A stretch of 64,000 nucleotides of DNA from Thalassotalea marina (GTDB taxonomy: Bacteria > Pseudomonadota > Gammaproteobacteria > Enterobacterales > Alteromonadaceae), in the NCBI RefSeq assembly GCF_014656435.1, contig NZ_BNCK01000001.1:558001-622000 (forward strand), in the 5' to 3' direction. Both the position numbers and the translations under genes were made by a program. Position 1 is the first letter of the stretch, and every line of letters starts with the position of its first letter. The notes beneath the pieces are model-generated. The model saw nothing but the letters and a program-made list of their open reading frames with translations, had not been told where the DNA came from and did no database searches. Shown one piece after another: positions 45,283 through 55,856 of this stretch.

Positions 45283-46512
45283 TTAGTGAAGGATACGTGC
45301 TTTTATTGTCCCTTCAATTTGTTTTAACTGATCTAGAGCGGTTTCACTATTTTCTGTTTCAATATCGATAACAACATAACCAATTTGATCATCGGTTTGT
45401 AAATATTGCGCGGCGATATTGATGTTAAATTCTGCAAAAGATTGGTTAATTTTAGTTAATATACCAGGTTGGTTTTTGTGAATATGTAATAAACGACTTG
45501 TGCCAATATGTTCAGGTAAAGAAACTTCTGGGAAGTTAACCGCTGATAGGGTAGAGCCATTATCTGAATATTTGGCTAATTTACTAGCCACTTCTAAGCC
45601 AATGTTTTCTTGAGCTTCTTTAGTGCTACCACCAATGTGTGGCGTTAAAATAACGTTGTCAAACGCTCTTAATGGAGAAACAAACTCTTCATCATTACCT
45701 TTAGGCTCCACAGGGAATACATCAATTGCAGCACCAGCTACTTTTTTACTCGACAAAGCTTCACATAAAGCGTCGATATCAACTACAGTGCCACGAGAAG
45801 CATTGATAAACACCACACCGTCTTTCATCACATCAAATTCTGCTGCACCCATCATATTTTGAGTTTGAGGCGTTTCAGGCACATGTAAGCTAACTACATC
45901 GGCTTGTTGCAATAAAGCGGTAAGGCTTGGTGCTTGTTCAGCATTGCCAAGAGGTAGTTTAGTCTCAATATCATAAAACTTAACCTTCATGCCTAAGGTT
46001 TCCGCTAAAATGCCAACCTGCATTCCAATATGGCCATAGCCAACAATGCCTAACGTTTTACCACGAGCTTCAACAGAGCCTGCCGCTGACTTATTCCAAA
46101 TGCCTCGGTGTGCTTGAGCACTTTTCTCTGGAATTCCGCGAAGCATCAGTAATAACTCCCCTAATACCAATTCTGCTACAGAGCGTGTGTTGGAAAAAGG
46201 TGCATTGAATACAGGAATACCACGTTTCTGGGCTGCCTTAGTATCCACTTGGTTAGTGCCAATACAAAAACAACCAATAGCAACTAGTTTTTTTGCGTGA
46301 TTTAAAACCGTTTCATTTAACATGGTACGAGAACGAATACCAATGAAGTGAACGTCAGCAATCTTTTCTATCAGCTCTGGCTCTGATAATGACGTTTTTA
46401 AATATTCAATGTTGGTGTAACCTTTTGACTTTAATTCTTCTAATGCACTTTGATGTACGCCTTCAAGAAGTAAAATCTTAATTTTTTCTTTTGCTAATGA
46501 CTTGTTGCTCAT
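45283..46512 (-). CDS. serA: D-3-phosphoglycerate dehydrogenase SerA
   Basis: 409 residues. First enzyme of serine synthesis. NAD-binding GIVGYGHIGMQVGILAE, catalytic region (LHVPETPQTQNMM, INASRGTVVDIDAL, LTPHIGGSTKEAQ) and a C-terminal ACT domain (LLHIHKNQPGILTKINQ) that normally gives serine feedback. Length is that of the E. coli-type enzyme (410). It lies downstream of rpiA with a 149-base gap. Confidence 0.96.
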   Translation of the reverse strand: MSNKSLAKEKIKILLLEGVHQSALEELKSKGYTNIEYLKTSLSEPELIEKIADVHFIGIRSRTMLNETVLNHAKKLVAIGCFCIGTNQVDTKAAQKRGIPVFNAPFSNTRSVAELVLGELLLMLRGIPEKSAQAHRGIWNKSAAGSVEARGKTLGIVGYGHIGMQVGILAETLGMKVKFYDIETKLPLGNAEQAPSLTALLQQADVVSLHVPETPQTQNMMGAAEFDVMKDGVVFINASRGTVVDIDALCEALSSKKVAGAAIDVFPVEPKGNDEEFVSPLRAFDNVILTPHIGGSTKEAQENIGLEVASKLAKYSDNGSTLSAVNFPEVSLPEHIGTSRLLHIHKNQPGILTKINQSFAEFNINIAAQYLQTDDQIGYVVIDIETENSETALDQLKQIEGTIKARILH

Positions 46513-46540
46513 GGCGTTAAACCGTTCTCGTTAAGTTATA

Positions 46541-46601
46541 AAACACCAGTAATTAATTAGCGCAATCAAAGTACCGATTACCCAGTTAATATCTGGTGTT
46601 T
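46541..46601 (-). other. Inverted repeat in the serA leader
   Basis: AAACACCAG (46541-46549) and CTGGTGTTT (46593-46601) form a perfect 9-bp stem with a 43-base loop, about 30 bases upstream of the serA start on the minus strand. It may be an rpiA end structure or a serA leader hairpin. No U-run follows on the minus strand. Confidence 0.35.
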
Positions 46602-46661
46602 AGATGGCTAGATACCTAAATTCACCTAGAACTTATCATATAGTGCTAAAACTCTAAAGTT

Positions 46662-47318
46662 TTATTTTACGACTTTTGCACCATTTTCTGTACCTAAAAT
46701 AAGCACATTGGCACCACGATGAGCAAACAAACCATTGGTAACAACACCTACAATACCATTGATGCGTTCTTCGAGTCCTTTTGGATCGATTATCTCTAAG
46801 TTATGCACATCAAGGATCACGTTGCCATTATCTGTTACAACGCCTTGACGATATTCAGGATCTCCGCCTAGTTTTACTAACTCTCTGGCAACATAGCTGC
46901 GTGCCATTGGGATAACTTCCACAGGTAAAGGAAATTTGCCTAATACTCCAACAAGCTTAGTTTCATCACAAATACAAACGAATGTTTTAGCAACGGCAGC
47001 GACTATTTTTTCTCTAGTTAACGCAGCTCCACCACCTTTGATCATGTGCATGTGTTCTGTAATTTCGTCGGCTCCATCAACATATACACCAATTTCATCA
47101 ACACTATTTAAGTCGTAAACTTCGATACCAAGTTCTTTTAAACGACGGGTTGATTCCTCTGAGCTTGAAACCGCACCTTTGATGTCATTTTTTTTGCTCG
47201 CTAGTGCATCGATAAAGTGGTTAACTGTTGAACCTGTACCTACGCCAACAATAGAGTCATCTTCTACAAATTCTAATGCTTTGATTGCAGCTGCTTTTTT
47301 CATTTCGTCTTGAGTCAT
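46662..47318 (-). CDS. rpiA: Ribose-5-phosphate isomerase A RpiA
   Basis: 218 residues, usual length. Interconverts ribose-5-phosphate and ribulose-5-phosphate. [14 protein letters not shown] phosphate loop, [38 protein letters not shown] and the PVEVIPMA blocks are present. The fau-rpiA-serA order is common in gammaproteobacteria. Confidence 0.97.
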   Translation of the reverse strand: MTQDEMKKAAAIKALEFVEDDSIVGVGTGSTVNHFIDALASKKNDIKGAVSSSEESTRRLKELGIEVYDLNSVDEIGVYVDGADEITEHMHMIKGGGAALTREKIVAAVAKTFVCICDETKLVGVLGKFPLPVEVIPMARSYVARELVKLGGDPEYRQGVVTDNGNVILDVHNLEIIDPKGLEERINGIVGVVTNGLFAHRGANVLILGTENGAKVVK

Positions 47319-47351
47319 GATCTTTTCCAGAAAATTTTTTTGCTATTATAA

Positions 47352-47357
47352 CCTCAG
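47352..47357 (-). promoter_or_regulatory. Candidate -10 element of the rpiA promoter
   Basis: Read on the minus strand, a perfect TATAAT lies about 35 bases upstream of the rpiA ATG. The sequence 17 bases further upstream is a poor -35, so the site is only tentative. Confidence 0.35.
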
Positions 47358-47477
47358 GTTTGTATAAGAAATAGTGCTACGTCAATTAACTCAACACCTT
47401 GGCTTTAATTAATAGTTTGCGGTTTAAATCTAGAACCAATGTCTGGTTATTAAAATGATTATCAGCTGGGAAAAGTA

Positions 47478-48071
47478 TTAAAAGCGATAATGACTGGTTG
47501 GTGTAATGATTTGCTCTAACGGCATATCCCAAGCTTCAGTTGGAATTTGCTCTACACATTGGCAATCATGTGCTAAACCTATCACTTGAGTGTGGGCGTT
47601 TGATTTTTCTAGTTGTGCTAAAGTTCTATCATAAAAACCACCTCCCATTCCTAACCTAGCGCCGGTGTTGTCAAACGCGACTAAAGGGGTAAATATCATA
47701 TCGATAGCGTGAGCTGGATAAACTTGGCTAACATCTAGTGCTGGCTCTGCAATTCCATATTTATTTGCAGTCATCTGCGTATCGGGTGTGTAAGCTAAAA
47801 ATAGCAAATGTCCTTTACTGAAAGGGTGGATAACGGGCAGGTATACTTTGGTTTGCTGTTGCCAACAATACGCTATTAGTTCCTGTGTGGACAATTCTCC
47901 ATCATTAGAAAGGTATAACGCGACTGATTGAGGTTTATCTTTTGTCATCAAAGGTGCTATCTGAGTAACTAAAGATTTAGCTGCTTGTTGTTGAAATGAT
48001 GACGATAGTGAACGCCTTTTGTCGCGTATCTCTTGGCGAATCTGTGTTCTCAAATTTAATGTATTTTTCAT
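47478..48071 (-). CDS. fau: 5-formyltetrahydrofolate cyclo-ligase
   Basis: 197 residues. Converts 5-formyltetrahydrofolate to 5,10-methenyltetrahydrofolate with ATP. RQEIRDKRRSLSSS at the start, ALYLSNDGELSTQELI, and the signature LVAFDNTGARLGMGGGFYDRTLA. Its ATG is only eight bases from the base of the upstream gene's terminator stem and lacks a visible Shine-Dalgarno, which is odd. Confidence 0.93.
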   Translation of the reverse strand: MKNTLNLRTQIRQEIRDKRRSLSSSFQQQAAKSLVTQIAPLMTKDKPQSVALYLSNDGELSTQELIAYCWQQQTKVYLPVIHPFSKGHLLFLAYTPDTQMTANKYGIAEPALDVSQVYPAHAIDMIFTPLVAFDNTGARLGMGGGFYDRTLAQLEKSNAHTQVIGLAHDCQCVEQIPTEAWDMPLEQIITPTSHYRF

Positions 48072-48074
48072 GAT

Positions 48075-48103
48075 AAAAAAAACGGTGAGTTACCTCACCG
48101 TTT
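48075..48103 (-). terminator. Rho-independent terminator of the peptide transporter gene
   Basis: AAACGGTGAG / CTCACCGTTT, a perfect 10-bp stem with a 4-base loop (48080-48089 and 48094-48103). On the minus strand it is followed by a T-run. It ends just before the fau start codon. Confidence 0.85.
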
Positions 48104-48109
48104 GATTAA

Positions 48110-49648
48110 TTAAGCAGTCGCTGTGGTTGTTTTATCTTTTTGCTCGGACTCTTTTTCGTCCTCAGCAAGGTTTTCCCAGAATCTAGATTTAAAACCAATT
48201 AAAACGATCACAATACCAATGCCAATACTAAATAATGCAATTTGGCTATATAAGTTTGGTAATTGCTCAATGTTATTAGGATCAAAGTTACCCGCTAATA
48301 AGCCAGAGATAATGTTACCGATTGAGTAAGTTAATACAAACGCACCCATCATTTGTCCTGCAAATCGACGAGGTGATAATTTACTCACTGCGCTTAATGC
48401 TACAGGGCTTAAACAAAGTTCACCCACAGTATGCAAGAAATAAGTGGCAACTAACCAATATGGAGCAACTTTTAAACCCGACGCTGCGTATTGAGCTGCA
48501 AAGAACATTACAATAAAACCACTGGCCATGATAATTAGACCAATAGCACACTTGATACCGTATGAAGGCGAAACTAAGCGCTTACCTAAATTTATCCAAA
48601 GTGCAGCAAAAAATGGCGATAACAAAACGATAAAGAAAGCGTTAAGCGATTGGAACCAACCTGTCGGGATTTCAAAATCGACGCTTGTTAACATACGATC
48701 AGTGTAATCGCGAGCAAACAAGTTCATTGAAGAGCCAGCTTGTTCAAAACCCGACCAGAAACAAGCAGAGGCAATACACACTAACAATAACGCGCCTAAA
48801 CGTTTCATTTCGTTGGGCGTTAAGTTACCGAAGATATAAATTGATGCGTAATAAAGAACGAACATCAAGGTAAAGCTGATTGCAACATATTGAGCGACTG
48901 ACACAGGGTCAATAACGATTGAACCGTTCATCGCCATGCTAGTAATTAAAACGACAAGCACTAAGAAAGCGGCAATGATAGTCCAACTGATTTTAGCGGC
49001 TTGTGGTGATAAAGGTGACGCTGGTAGTGAACCTACACCGTCCAATTTATTAAGTGTTTTTCTGTATTGAATAAGACCTAATGCCATACCTACAGCTGCA
49101 GCACCAAACGCCCAGTGCCAACCAAAACTGTCATCTTCCATTAGGTAACCACAAATAATGTAACCTAGTGTAGAGCCTAAGTTGATACCCATATAGTAAA
49201 TGGCATAACCAGAATCACGGCGCTTGTCTTCTTCAGAATAAAGTTGACCAACCATGGCGCCAATGTTTGGCTTAAGTAAACCTGTGCCTAGTACCACAAG
49301 TACTAATCCGATAAAAAAGGTTTTATCACTTGGAATTGCGAGGACAATATGTCCACACATAATAATAATACCGCCATACCAAACAGCCTTTTGGCCACCA
49401 ATTAATCGGTCAGAAATCCAACCTCCAGGTAGCCCCATAAAATACACACTACCAGTATAAAGTCCATATATCGCTGTTGCCGAGGCGACGGTTAGGCCTA
49501 AGCCGCCTTCTTGCAGTGTAGCTGTCATAAAAAGAACTAGTAGCATTCTCATGCCGTAGTAGCTGAATCGTTCCCACATTTCTGTGAAAAACAGCGTTTG
49601 AAGACCTTGAGGTTGCCCCCAAAAAGTCTTTTCGGTTTGCGTCGTCAT
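48110..49648 (-). CDS. POT-family proton-coupled oligopeptide transporter
   Basis: 512 residues, about 14 membrane segments. Imports di- and tripeptides with protons. The ExxERF-type motif is present as EMWERFSYYGMRMLLVLFM, followed by the PTR2 signature region (GGWISDRLIGGQKAVWYGG) and the later FYMGINLGS-like segment (YYMGINLGSTLGY). GGAAGGA lies upstream of its ATG on the minus strand. It resembles DtpA/DtpB but the paralogue cannot be told. Confidence 0.93.
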   Translation of the reverse strand: MTTQTEKTFWGQPQGLQTLFFTEMWERFSYYGMRMLLVLFMTATLQEGGLGLTVASATAIYGLYTGSVYFMGLPGGWISDRLIGGQKAVWYGGIIIMCGHIVLAIPSDKTFFIGLVLVVLGTGLLKPNIGAMVGQLYSEEDKRRDSGYAIYYMGINLGSTLGYIICGYLMEDDSFGWHWAFGAAAVGMALGLIQYRKTLNKLDGVGSLPASPLSPQAAKISWTIIAAFLVLVVLITSMAMNGSIVIDPVSVAQYVAISFTLMFVLYYASIYIFGNLTPNEMKRLGALLLVCIASACFWSGFEQAGSSMNLFARDYTDRMLTSVDFEIPTGWFQSLNAFFIVLLSPFFAALWINLGKRLVSPSYGIKCAIGLIIMASGFIVMFFAAQYAASGLKVAPYWLVATYFLHTVGELCLSPVALSAVSKLSPRRFAGQMMGAFVLTYSIGNIISGLLAGNFDPNNIEQLPNLYSQIALFSIGIGIVIVLIGFKSRFWENLAEDEKESEQKDKTTTATA

Positions 49649-49999
49649 AGATTAATCCTTCCGAAGGTGCGCACGTTATATTGTTTTTGTTTTTCTTTTT
49701 ATATCCGAAATATGTTTTTTAACGAGTGATATTTTGCGCATTAAATTTTATTTCAATCGACTTTATACCTTTGAACGCTTAAAGGTGCAAGTATAGAGGA
49801 CGACTCATTTAAATCATTTTGTCGTGAAAATTGGCAAGGTATGTGATTTTAATAAGTCCCCCGAAAACATCTTTACGTAGATTGGTGGTGGAATTGCATC
49901 ATCAAAAAATAGTAATATTAGGGCTTTAAGCTTTTGACTTATATTTTTTATTAAATTTGTTTTAGAGCTAAATTAGGTCAACAAAAAAGTGAAGTAAAA
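49649..49999. other. Divergent intergenic region between the peptide transporter and galU
   Basis: 351 AT-rich bases holding the start regions of two divergent genes. A TTGACT at 49934-49939 could be a galU -35, but no good -10 follows. No RNA gene or conserved structure was recognised. Confidence 0.5.
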
Positions 50000-50893
50000 A
50001 TGGATAACAAAATTACGAAAGCAGTCATTCCCGTTGCCGGTCTTGGAACTAGAATGTTACCGGCAACCAAAGCAATACCGAAGGAAATGCTACCGATCGT
50101 CGACAAACCACTAATTCAATATATTGTTAACGAATGTATAGATGCAGGTATCAAAGAAATCGTACTAGTTACCCATTCATCTAAAAACTCGATTGAAAAT
50201 CACTTTGACAAATCATTTGAACTAGAGACAACGTTAGAAAAGCGTGTTAAAAGGCAGTTACTTGAAGAAATCCAAGCTATTTGTCCCAAAGGCGTTACCA
50301 TTATGCACGTCAGACAAGGTGAAGCTAAAGGATTAGGACATGCGGTATTAAAAGCAAGGCCTTTAGTAGGTGATAATCCCTTTATTGTTGTTTTACCTGA
50401 CGTTATCTTGGATGACGCATCAGCAAATCTAAAAACTGAAAATTTGGCTGCTATGTTAGCGCGTTATCAAGATACAGCGATAAGCCAAATTATGGTTGAG
50501 CCAGTGCCTATTGAACAAGTCAGCAATTATGGAGTAGCAGACTGTGAAGGACATGCCTTGAATCCTGGTGAATCAAAGGTCATGACGGCGATAGTAGAAA
50601 AACCAGCAATTGACGAAGCGCCGTCTAATTTGGCGGTTGTAGGGCGTTATGTTTTATCGTCACAAATTTGGGATTTGCTTGAATTTACGCCGCCAGGAGC
50701 TGGTGATGAAATTCAATTAACAGACGCAATTGCTAGTCTAATGAAATTAGAGCCAGTTGAAGCTTTTCATATGACGGGTAAGTCGCATGATTGTGGTTCT
50801 AAAATCGGTTATATGAAAGCGATTGTTGAATACGGCTTACGTCACGATGACATAGGTGAAGAATTCAGAACATATCTGAATGCTATTAAATAG
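50000..50893 (+). CDS. galU: UTP-glucose-1-phosphate uridylyltransferase GalU
   Basis: 297 residues. Makes UDP-glucose for glycan synthesis. [21 protein letters not shown] and [17 protein letters not shown], with VLPDVILDD and [10 protein letters not shown], are the family blocks. GalE at 56831 uses the product, and both support cell-surface polysaccharides. Confidence 0.96.
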   Translation: MDNKITKAVIPVAGLGTRMLPATKAIPKEMLPIVDKPLIQYIVNECIDAGIKEIVLVTHSSKNSIENHFDKSFELETTLEKRVKRQLLEEIQAICPKGVTIMHVRQGEAKGLGHAVLKARPLVGDNPFIVVLPDVILDDASANLKTENLAAMLARYQDTAISQIMVEPVPIEQVSNYGVADCEGHALNPGESKVMTAIVEKPAIDEAPSNLAVVGRYVLSSQIWDLLEFTPPGAGDEIQLTDAIASLMKLEPVEAFHMTGKSHDCGSKIGYMKAIVEYGLRHDDIGEEFRTYLNAIK

Positions 50894-50929
50894 TTAAATT
50901 TAAGGGCTGATAACGATATTATGCTCTCA

Positions 50930-50959
50930 TGAGTATAGGGATAAATTTTTATATACTCA
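50930..50959 (+). other. Inverted repeat between galU and cysD
   Basis: TGAGTATA (50930-50937) and TATACTCA (50952-50959), a perfect 8-bp repeat with 14 bases between. No T-run follows. It could be a weak galU 3' hairpin or an operator upstream of the cys operon. Confidence 0.35.
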
Positions 50960-51050
50960 AACGTTCTAACAAAGCGATTTCTTATATGGAACATTAGTCT
51001 TTGTTGTGACAAAATTACGCCATTAACCTTGCCTAAGGAAATACGGGTAG

Positions 51051-51953
51051 ATGACAAATCAAACACATTTAAAAAAATTGGAAGCAGAGTCCATTCATAT
51101 TATTCGCGAAGTTGTCGCGGAATTTGATAAACCAGTTATGTTGTACTCAGTCGGTAAGGATTCGGCTGTTTTATTACACTTAGCAAGAAAAGCTTTTGCG
51201 CCAGGTAAAATTCCTTTTCCATTATTACATGTTGATACAACGTGGAAATTTAAGGAAATGATCGAATTTCGCGATCGTGTTGCAAAAGAATATGGTTTTG
51301 ACTTGATCGTTCATAAAAACCCTGAAGGGTTGGCGATGAATATTAATCCATTTGTTCATGGTAGCGCTAAGCATACCGATATCATGAAAACTCAAGGCTT
51401 AAAGCAAGCTTTAGATAAACATGGGTTTGATGCAGCATTTGGCGGTGCACGTCGTGACGAAGAAAAGTCACGAGCAAAAGAGCGTGTCTATTCCTTTAGA
51501 GATAAAAACCACCGTTGGGATCCTAAAAACCAGCGCCCAGAGCTTTGGAATATCTATAACAGTAAAGTTGACAAGGGCGAAAGTATTCGTGTTTTTCCTT
51601 TATCAAACTGGACAGAGCTTGATATTTGGCAATATATCTACCTTGAAAACATCGATATTGTTCCACTTTATTTGTCGGCGAAACGCCCAGTTGTTGAGCG
51701 TGACGGAACGTTAATCATGGTTGATGATGAACGTATGCCACTGGAAGAAGGTGAAGAAATTCAAATGAAGAGTGTTCGCTTTAGAACACTAGGTTGTTAT
51801 CCGTTAACAGGTGCGGTTGAATCTGAAGCAACAAGCTTGACTGATGTTATTCAAGAAATGCTGTTGACAAAAACCTCTGAAAGACAAGGTCGAGTTATTG
51901 ATCATGACTCTGCTGGTTCAATGGAGAAGAAGAAAATGGAAGGTTATTTCTAA
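51051..51953 (+). CDS. cysD: Sulfate adenylyltransferase small subunit CysD
   Basis: 300 residues. With CysN makes adenosine 5'-phosphosulfate (APS) from sulfate and ATP. The PP-loop motif [17 protein letters not shown] and the [17 protein letters not shown] segment mark the family. The C-terminal [16 protein letters not shown] is conserved. Start of the sulfate-activation operon. Confidence 0.97.
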   Translation: MTNQTHLKKLEAESIHIIREVVAEFDKPVMLYSVGKDSAVLLHLARKAFAPGKIPFPLLHVDTTWKFKEMIEFRDRVAKEYGFDLIVHKNPEGLAMNINPFVHGSAKHTDIMKTQGLKQALDKHGFDAAFGGARRDEEKSRAKERVYSFRDKNHRWDPKNQRPELWNIYNSKVDKGESIRVFPLSNWTELDIWQYIYLENIDIVPLYLSAKRPVVERDGTLIMVDDERMPLEEGEEIQMKSVRFRTLGCYPLTGAVESEATSLTDVIQEMLLTKTSERQGRVIDHDSAGSMEKKKMEGYF

Positions 51954-51998
51954 CCGAAAAATTTCTTACTTTAGTGATTTACATTTTTAGGATTTTTT

Positions 51999-53411
51999 AT
52001 GAGCCACCAATCAGACCTTATTGAACAAGACATTCAAGCTTATTTGAAGCAACATGAAAATAAAGAGCTACTGCGTTTTTTAACATGTGGTAGCGTAGAT
52101 GACGGAAAAAGCACGTTAATTGGCCGACTTTTACATGACTCTAAAATGATCTTTGAAGATCAATTAGCCGCGATTGAAAAAGACAGTAAAAAAGTTGGTA
52201 CCACAGGGGAAGCTGTTGATTTAGCTTTGTTAGTAGATGGCTTGCAATCTGAACGAGAGCAGGGCATTACTATTGACGTTGCATACCGTTATTTCTCTAC
52301 CGATAAACGCAAGTTTATTATTGCTGACACTCCAGGTCACGAACAGTACACGCGTAACATGGCAACGGGTGCATCAACATGTGATTTGGCGATTATATTG
52401 ATCGACGCACGTCATGGTGTACAAACACAAACTCGTCGTCATTCATTCATCTGTTCTTTACTGGGCATCAAGCATGTCTTAATTGCAGTCAACAAGATGG
52501 ACTTAGTTGAGTACAGTCAAGACAGATACCAAGAAATTAAAAAAGAATATCGCGATTTTGCTGATCAACTAGCATTTACAGACGTTCGCTTTGTACCAAT
52601 TTCTGCGTTACTTGGTGACAACGTTGTTGAAGAAAGCGCAAATATGCCTTGGTATCCTGGTGCTACCTTGATGAAGCTGCTTAATACGGTAAACGTAAGT
52701 AACGATGACGTATGTACAGACTTCCGCTTTCAAGTGCAATATGTAAACAGACCGAACCTAGACTTTAGAGGTTTTGCAGGCACAATTGGCTCTGGCAGCA
52801 TTCGCGTTGGTGACGAAATTGTAACCTTGCCATCTGGTAAGGAAAGCAAAGTTAAGTCGATTGTTACCTTTGATGGCGACTTAGAGAAAGCCGAAAAAGG
52901 CCAAGCAGTCACTTTAACGCTTGAAGATGAAATTGATATTAGCCGTGGTGAGCTAATTATTCGCAAAGGAGCGGCACCACTTTCTTCAAAAGAATTTAAT
53001 GCCTCTGTCGTTTGGATGCATGAAGATGAGCTAGAAACAGGTCGCGAATACTACATCAAGCATGGAACAAAACTGACAACTGGCCATGTGGTTAATATTG
53101 AACATAAAACCAATGTTAACACCATGGAAAAAACAGAGGTTAATCAGTTAGCGTTGAATGAAATTGGCTCGGTAAATTTCACTGTAGCTGAAACGTTGCA
53201 TTTTGACCCATATCACGAAAACCGTGCTACAGGTGCTTTTATCATTATTGATCGCCTGTCTAATATTACGGTAGGTGCAGGTATGATCAACGGCACATCT
53301 GAGTTACAAGATCAGCATCAATACAGTGCTTTTGAGGTTGAACTTAACGCATTAGTAAGGAAGCATTTCCCACATTGGGGAGCGAGAGATTTAGGTAAAT
53401 TACTTAAATAA
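51999..53411 (+). CDS. cysN: Sulfate adenylyltransferase GTPase subunit CysN
   Basis: 470 residues. EF-Tu-like GTPase that drives APS formation. P-loop [18 protein letters not shown], the [20 protein letters not shown]3 region and NKMD G4 are present. It lacks a fused APS kinase, which is encoded separately by cysC. 45 bases after cysD. Confidence 0.97.
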   Translation: MSHQSDLIEQDIQAYLKQHENKELLRFLTCGSVDDGKSTLIGRLLHDSKMIFEDQLAAIEKDSKKVGTTGEAVDLALLVDGLQSEREQGITIDVAYRYFSTDKRKFIIADTPGHEQYTRNMATGASTCDLAIILIDARHGVQTQTRRHSFICSLLGIKHVLIAVNKMDLVEYSQDRYQEIKKEYRDFADQLAFTDVRFVPISALLGDNVVEESANMPWYPGATLMKLLNTVNVSNDDVCTDFRFQVQYVNRPNLDFRGFAGTIGSGSIRVGDEIVTLPSGKESKVKSIVTFDGDLEKAEKGQAVTLTLEDEIDISRGELIIRKGAAPLSSKEFNASVVWMHEDELETGREYYIKHGTKLTTGHVVNIEHKTNVNTMEKTEVNQLALNEIGSVNFTVAETLHFDPYHENRATGAFIIIDRLSNITVGAGMINGTSELQDQHQYSAFEVELNALVRKHFPHWGARDLGKLLK

Positions 53412-53422
53412 CGCTTGTTAAA

Positions 53423-53460
53423 ATCAGCTGCTTAACTTGCATTAAGCTTAAGCAGCTGAT
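53423..53460 (+). other. Hairpin between cysN and the SLC13 transporter gene
   Basis: ATCAGCTGCTTAA (53423-53435) and TTAAGCAGCTGAT (53448-53460), a perfect 13-bp stem with a 12-base loop. No T-run follows, so it looks like an mRNA processing or stabilising hairpin inside the operon and not a plain terminator. Confidence 0.6.
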
Positions 53461-53502
53461 ACATCTAATCTTATGATTTGCTGCTAAGGGACAATAATAT
53501 AT

Positions 53503-55230
53503 ATGGTAGCAATGCAGTGGGCCTTAATTGGCATCTTCATCTTCACTTTTGCCGGGCTAATTAAATATCAACGAGTGCCAGAGCGTGTTTTTGCTTTTGC
53601 GATGTTGGCGTGTTTAAGTTTGTCTTACGTTGATACACATGACGTGTTATCAAATGCAGTAAACCCAGGCTTAGTGACTCTTATTTTATTGGTTTTAGCG
53701 TCTTTTTCGTTTGAGAGAACTAGCGTTTTACGCCGCCTTTCTGGTGTTATGATCAATGGCAAACCGTTTTTATCAACATTAAAAACTCTCATTTACACCG
53801 CTATTGCTTCTGCTTTTATGAATAATACGGCGGTGGTTGCTGCATTAATTTCTACCATTAAAAGTAATCGTATTGTAAACCCAGGAAAGTTACTTTTACC
53901 TTTGTCATTTGCGGCAATTCTTGGCGGAACGTTAACCTTGGTTGGTACTTCAACAAACCTGATCGTTAATACCATGTTGATCGAACAAGGGAATGCAGGG
54001 TTAAGCTTTTTTGATTTTACCCCTATTGGTGCATCGGCTTTGGTGGTGTGCCTAGGTATAATACTTGTAAGGCAGTACAGCTTACCTGATATGGAACTTG
54101 AGCAACTCAAAAATCAAGATTATTTGTTAGAGGCACGAGTTTCCGCTGATTCAAAAATGGTTGGTCAAACTGTCGAAGAAAATGGCTTGCGTAACCTCGA
54201 TGCTTTGTTTCTCGTAGAAGTGATTAGAGATGGCCGTTTAATTTCGCCGGTTGCACCTGATGAAGTGTTAAATCGCGGTGATAAGCTTATTTTTACAGGT
54301 GATGTATCAAAGGTAAAAGTTTTGCAGCAATTTGATGGTTTAACCCTGTTTGCTGAACAAGACGGTTTACTCCGCGACAATTTAACTGAAGTATTAATAA
54401 AGCCTGATTCAGCAGTTGTTGGTAAAACATTAAAACGAGCAGGTTTTAGGGCTCGATTTGACGCAGCTGTGGTCGCCGTGAGAAGAGAGGGGACGGCGCT
54501 ATCCGGAAAACTAGGCTCTTTAGTGATCCAGCCCGGAGATATTCTGGTGTTGGCGGTAGGTAACGACTTTAGTACTCGAACTAACTTAAGTAAAAATTTT
54601 TATATTTTATCAGGCCACCAACCTGACAATATGCTTTCGGGGTGGCGAGACAGTTTAACGGTTTTTGGTTTTATCGCGACCGTATTATTTTCCGTATTAA
54701 CGGATGTCACTTTATTAAAAGCCTTGATCTTTTATGTCGGTATTTTGGTTTTCACCGATTGCCTTACGGTAAATGAAATAAAGCGTCGATTTCCACTAGA
54801 AATATGGATGATAGTGTTAGGGGCATTAACCTTGGCTAAAGCGCTTGAAAGTAGTGGTGTCGCCGGTTTACTGGCAACCAACATTGAAAGTTTGCTGCAA
54901 GGGCAAAGTGCTTTTATTACTCTAGTGGTCATCTTTGTCGCTACGCTATTAATTACTGAGTTAGTGACTAATAGTGCCGCTGCAGCTTTAATTTTTCCAA
55001 TTGCTTATAACATCGCAATTGGCTTAGGTGTGAATCCAATTCCTTTTGTTATGGCTGTAGCATTTGCTGCTAGTGGAAGTTTTATTAGCCCGTTTGGTTA
55101 TCAAACCAATGTCATGGTGTATAACGCGGGTAATTATACTTTGTTAGATGTCGTTAAATTTGGTGTACCTATATCAATAGCGTATTCAGCTGTTGTGCTG
55201 ACCTTGATACCCATTTTTTTCCCTTTTTAA
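53503..55230 (+). CDS. SLC13/DASS-family anion transporter with TrkA-C domains, probable sulfate importer
   Basis: 575 residues; ATG 53512 is an alternative start. Membrane halves (about 1-180 and 385-575) flank two soluble RCK/TrkA-C-like domains (about 205-290 and 295-375). The first half has AFMNNTAVVAALI and LGGTLTLVGTSTNLIVN and the second has ELVTNSAAAALIFPIAY and ASGSFISPFGYQTNVMVY, the paired DASS signatures. Placed between cysN and cysC, sulfate or thiosulfate is the likely substrate (compare SAC1/YfbS-type proteins). Confidence 0.9.
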   Translation: MVAMQWALIGIFIFTFAGLIKYQRVPERVFAFAMLACLSLSYVDTHDVLSNAVNPGLVTLILLVLASFSFERTSVLRRLSGVMINGKPFLSTLKTLIYTAIASAFMNNTAVVAALISTIKSNRIVNPGKLLLPLSFAAILGGTLTLVGTSTNLIVNTMLIEQGNAGLSFFDFTPIGASALVVCLGIILVRQYSLPDMELEQLKNQDYLLEARVSADSKMVGQTVEENGLRNLDALFLVEVIRDGRLISPVAPDEVLNRGDKLIFTGDVSKVKVLQQFDGLTLFAEQDGLLRDNLTEVLIKPDSAVVGKTLKRAGFRARFDAAVVAVRREGTALSGKLGSLVIQPGDILVLAVGNDFSTRTNLSKNFYILSGHQPDNMLSGWRDSLTVFGFIATVLFSVLTDVTLLKALIFYVGILVFTDCLTVNEIKRRFPLEIWMIVLGALTLAKALESSGVAGLLATNIESLLQGQSAFITLVVIFVATLLITELVTNSAAAALIFPIAYNIAIGLGVNPIPFVMAVAFAASGSFISPFGYQTNVMVYNAGNYTLLDVVKFGVPISIAYSAVVLTLIPIFFPF

Positions 55231-55251
55231 AAATTTATTAAAGAGTTACTC

Positions 55252-55851
55252 ATGAAAACAGAAAATACTGTTTGGCACGAACAACATATTAACCAAGCTC
55301 AACGTGCACAAATTAAATCTCAAAAACCTTGTTTGTTGTGGTTTACCGGGTTAAGTGGCTCAGGGAAATCAACCATTGCAAATGCAGTAGATGCAAAATT
55401 ATTTGCAAAAGGGCAGCACACCTATTTATTAGATGGTGACAATGTTAGGCATGGCTTAAATGGTGATCTTAGCTTTAGTGATGAAGACCGTATTGAAAAT
55501 ATCAGACGTATCAGTGAGGTAGCTAAATTATTTGTTGATGCTGGTTTAATTGTCTCTACTGCATTTATTTCTCCTTTTGCGACTGACCGCCAAATGGCGC
55601 GTGAAAAACTTTCCAGTGGCGAATTTATAGAGGTGTTTATCGACACACCAATTGAAATTTGTGAGCAAAGAGATCCAAAAGGCCTATACAAAAAAGCCCG
55701 TGCGGGGGAAATCAAAGATTTTACAGGCATTGACTCAACTTATGATATTCCTAGTACGCCTGAAGTTCACGTAAAAACTGCCGATTTGTCTATCGAGCAG
55801 TGCGCTGATCAAATCATTGCGTATTTAGAGAAGAATAACTATATCGGGTAA
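55252..55851 (+). CDS. cysC: Adenylylsulfate kinase CysC
   Basis: 199 residues. Phosphorylates APS to 3'-phosphoadenosine-5'-phosphosulfate (PAPS). P-loop WFTGLSGSGKSTIANAV, LLDGDNVRHGLNGDLSFS, and the CEQRDPKGLYKKARAGEIKDFTG lid region are all typical. Only five bases separate it from the DHH gene. Confidence 0.97.
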   Translation: MKTENTVWHEQHINQAQRAQIKSQKPCLLWFTGLSGSGKSTIANAVDAKLFAKGQHTYLLDGDNVRHGLNGDLSFSDEDRIENIRRISEVAKLFVDAGLIVSTAFISPFATDRQMAREKLSSGEFIEVFIDTPIEICEQRDPKGLYKKARAGEIKDFTGIDSTYDIPSTPEVHVKTADLSIEQCADQIIAYLEKNNYIG

Positions 55852-55856
55852 TTACT

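Noticed and set aside
47319-48109. 6S RNA gene next to fau
   Set aside because: 6S RNA often lies between zapA and fau, but here the transporter gene is only 38 bases from fau, with just a terminator between.
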